A stretch of 14,698 bases of DNA from Candidatus Ventricola intestinavium. GTDB taxonomy: Bacteria; Bacillota; Clostridia; Christensenellales; Aristaeellaceae. Positions within the stretch are counted from its first letter, which is position 1. Every line of letters starts with the position of its first letter. Both the position numbers and the translations under genes were made by a program. Location: NCBI GenBank assembly GCA_018715105.1, contig DVMG01000053.1:1-14698 (forward strand). Reading direction: 5' to 3'. Positions 13,766 to 14,698 of this stretch are shown here, piece after piece. The notes beneath the pieces were generated by a model that saw only the letters and a list, made by a program, of their open reading frames with translations, did no database searches and was not told the DNA's origin.

Positions 13766-14428
13766 TTAATCCTTTGCCACCGCGGCAATTGTCCTGAAAA
13801 TCAGGCGGATGTCCGCCGCGGGCGAAATCTCCCGAATATATTTCATGTTCAGCTCGATCTTGGCCGGCATGATCTCCTCCACATACATGCGTTCCGGATC
13901 CGCCGCCCCGGCGAGCATGTCATTCTCCCTGCGGTAGGCAATGGAAGCATAGTCCGTAATGCCTGGCCGCACCAGAAGCACCTGGCGCTGATAAGGCGTA
14001 TACCGCTCCACATAGCGCGGCACCTCCGGCCTGGGGCCGACAAAGCTCATCTGCCCGGCCAGCACATTGAGAATCTGCGCCAGCTCATCCAGCTTTGTCC
14101 TGCGCAGGAAAGCGCCCACGCGCGTGATGCGGCTGTCCCCTCCCACGGTGATGGGAAGCCCCTTTTTATCCGCGTCCACCACCATGGAACGGAATTTATA
14201 GATGCGGAACGGTTTTCCTCCCCTCCCGATGCGCACCTGCCGGTAAAACACCGGGCCGGGATCATCCGCCACAATTGCCGCCGCAAGGAGCAAAAACACC
14301 GGCCAGAGCACGCACAGCGCCCCGGCAGAAAGCACGATATCCATCGCGCGCTTAGCGGCCAGCCTTCCGCGGCGGCGCTCCAGCACAGACGCGATGTCCA
14401 TGGCCTGCGCGTCCTTCTTCTGCTGCAT
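13766..14428 (-). CDS. Polyprenyl-phosphate sugar-1-phosphate transferase (WcaJ/PglC type)
   Basis: The 220-residue monotopic membrane enzyme moves a sugar-1-phosphate from a nucleotide sugar to undecaprenyl phosphate, the first step of a surface glycan. All landmarks of the bacterial sugar transferase family (PF02397) are visible: a basic start KRAMDIVLSAG with one hydrophobic re-entrant helix (about residues 27-53), GPVFYRQVRIGRGGKPF with IYKFRSM next, TRVGAFLRRTKLDELAQ with the catalytic Asp-Glu pair, MSFVGPRPE, and VRPGITDYAS with IAYRRENDML. The length fits the small PglC-like class without the extra N-terminal membrane domain of WbaP. The sugar cannot be told. ATG at 14428 has AGGGG 10 bases upstream; ATG at 14401 also has an AGGA-type site. 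It is the second gene seen in the operon, 49 bases after the partial gene. Confidence 0.95.
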   Translation of the reverse strand: MQQKKDAQAMDIASVLERRRGRLAAKRAMDIVLSAGALCVLWPVFLLLAAAIVADDPGPVFYRQVRIGRGGKPFRIYKFRSMVVDADKKGLPITVGGDSRITRVGAFLRRTKLDELAQILNVLAGQMSFVGPRPEVPRYVERYTPYQRQVLLVRPGITDYASIAYRRENDMLAGAADPERMYVEEIMPAKIELNMKYIREISPAADIRLIFRTIAAVAKD

Positions 14429-14477
14429 CCTGTTTCATCCCCTGTCGTGCGTCCTTTTCGTCTCTCCCGGATCCGTG

Positions 14478-14698
14478 TCAGACCCTGTCAAACACATAGC
14501 TGAACAAAAAGCACATGAGCAGCGCCTGCCGGTGCTTCATCAGCCCCAGGCGCACAGCCAGCCGCGGCGGGAAGCGGCACAGCCGCACCTCGGAAAACAG
14601 GGCGTGGATGTGCGGCATGTTCATCAGGGCACGCGCGCGGCGCACGCGCTCCCAAAAGCCATAGGCGTGCCTGGATAACACAGGTTTCGCACGGTGTT
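14478..14698 (-). CDS. C-terminal fragment of a gene cut by the window edge, possibly a glycosyltransferase
   Basis: The frame is open from the right edge to the stop at 14478-14480, giving about 73 C-terminal residues. The 5' part lies outside the window. The fragment is rich in Arg and Leu (WERVRRARALMNMPHI, FPPRLAVRLGLMKHRQALL) and ends with a hydrophobic segment. That resembles the tail of some membrane-associated family 2 glycosyltransferases from polysaccharide clusters, but there is no diagnostic motif in it. It lies 49 bases upstream of the sugar-1-phosphate transferase and is almost surely in the same operon. A GTG at 14681 could start a 67-residue protein, but no ribosome binding site precedes it, so a truncated longer gene is more likely. 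Confidence 0.5.
   Translation of the reverse strand, partial: HRAKPVLSRHAYGFWERVRRARALMNMPHIHALFSEVRLCRFPPRLAVRLGLMKHRQALLMCFLFSYVFDRV

Noticed and set aside
11880..13769. A very long open frame (about 629 codons) on the + strand
   Set aside because: It is exactly opposite the debranching-like gene and has the Arg/His/Ala/Pro-rich composition of an antisense frame in GC-rich coding DNA. It has no ribosome binding site or recognisable domain.
1..14698. CRISPR, tandem repeats, insertion sequences, tRNA or phage and defence genes
   Set aside because: By eye I found no regularly spaced direct repeats, transposase motifs, terminal inverted repeats flanking a gene, tRNA cloverleaf or nuclease/toxin pair. 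The short XRE protein is paired with a membrane protein, not a toxin.

Overview
The window looks like chromosomal DNA from a GC-rich Gram-positive bacterium of the Clostridia type. The basis is near-consensus sigma-A promoters (TTGACA/TATCCT and TTGCCN/TATAAT, each with a 17-bp spacer), AGGAGG-type ribosome binding sites, occasional TTG starts, a metNIQ methionine importer, a small clostridial XRE regulator, a YibE/F protein and an orotate phosphoribosyltransferase-like protein of a clostridial type. This is inferred from protein resemblance alone. I see no rRNA, tRNA, CRISPR array, insertion sequence or phage gene.

Layout. (1) 1-2057, + strand: an unrecognised acidic protein, an orotate phosphoribosyltransferase-like protein and a small GNAT acetyltransferase overlapping it by ATGA, ending at a strong terminator. 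(2) 2143-2996, - strand: a two-gene regulator cassette, an XRE-type HTH protein followed by a four-helix membrane protein, with a near-perfect promoter and a palindromic operator at the predicted transcription start. (3) 3111-5819, - strand: metN-metI-metQ, an ABC importer for methionine, ending at a GC-rich terminator. Its promoter faces that of a divergent LysR regulator (5950-6894, + strand), and repeated CATAGGCAA and CATAG-N7-CTATG elements lie between them. (4) 6893-9764, - strand: a secreted PhoA-family alkaline phosphatase followed by a YibE/F membrane protein, with a terminator between them. (5) 9811 to the right edge, - strand: a surface-polysaccharide operon. In transcription order it holds the 3' end of a gene that may be a glycosyltransferase, a polyprenyl-phosphate sugar-1-phosphate transferase, a glycogen-debranching-like glycoside hydrolase, a secreted CHAP-domain protein and a fucosyltransferase-like glycosyltransferase. 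It ends at a terminator, and the 5' part lies beyond the window.

How it fits together. Regions 2-4 are separate small transcription units, each with a visible promoter or terminator. Region 3 is a self-contained methionine uptake locus, probably controlled by its divergent LysR protein, because the leader is too short for a SAM riboswitch. Region 5 would start a glycan on undecaprenyl phosphate at the membrane, extend it, and supply a secreted amidase/peptidase-like enzyme for the wall.

The points most worth a second look are the regulator/membrane-protein cassette with its operator, the methionine-binding protein without a lipobox cysteine, the degenerate PRPP loop of the phosphoribosyltransferase-like protein, and the glycogen-debranching-like enzyme inside a surface glycan operon. 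I did not find a clearly new defence or mobile system.
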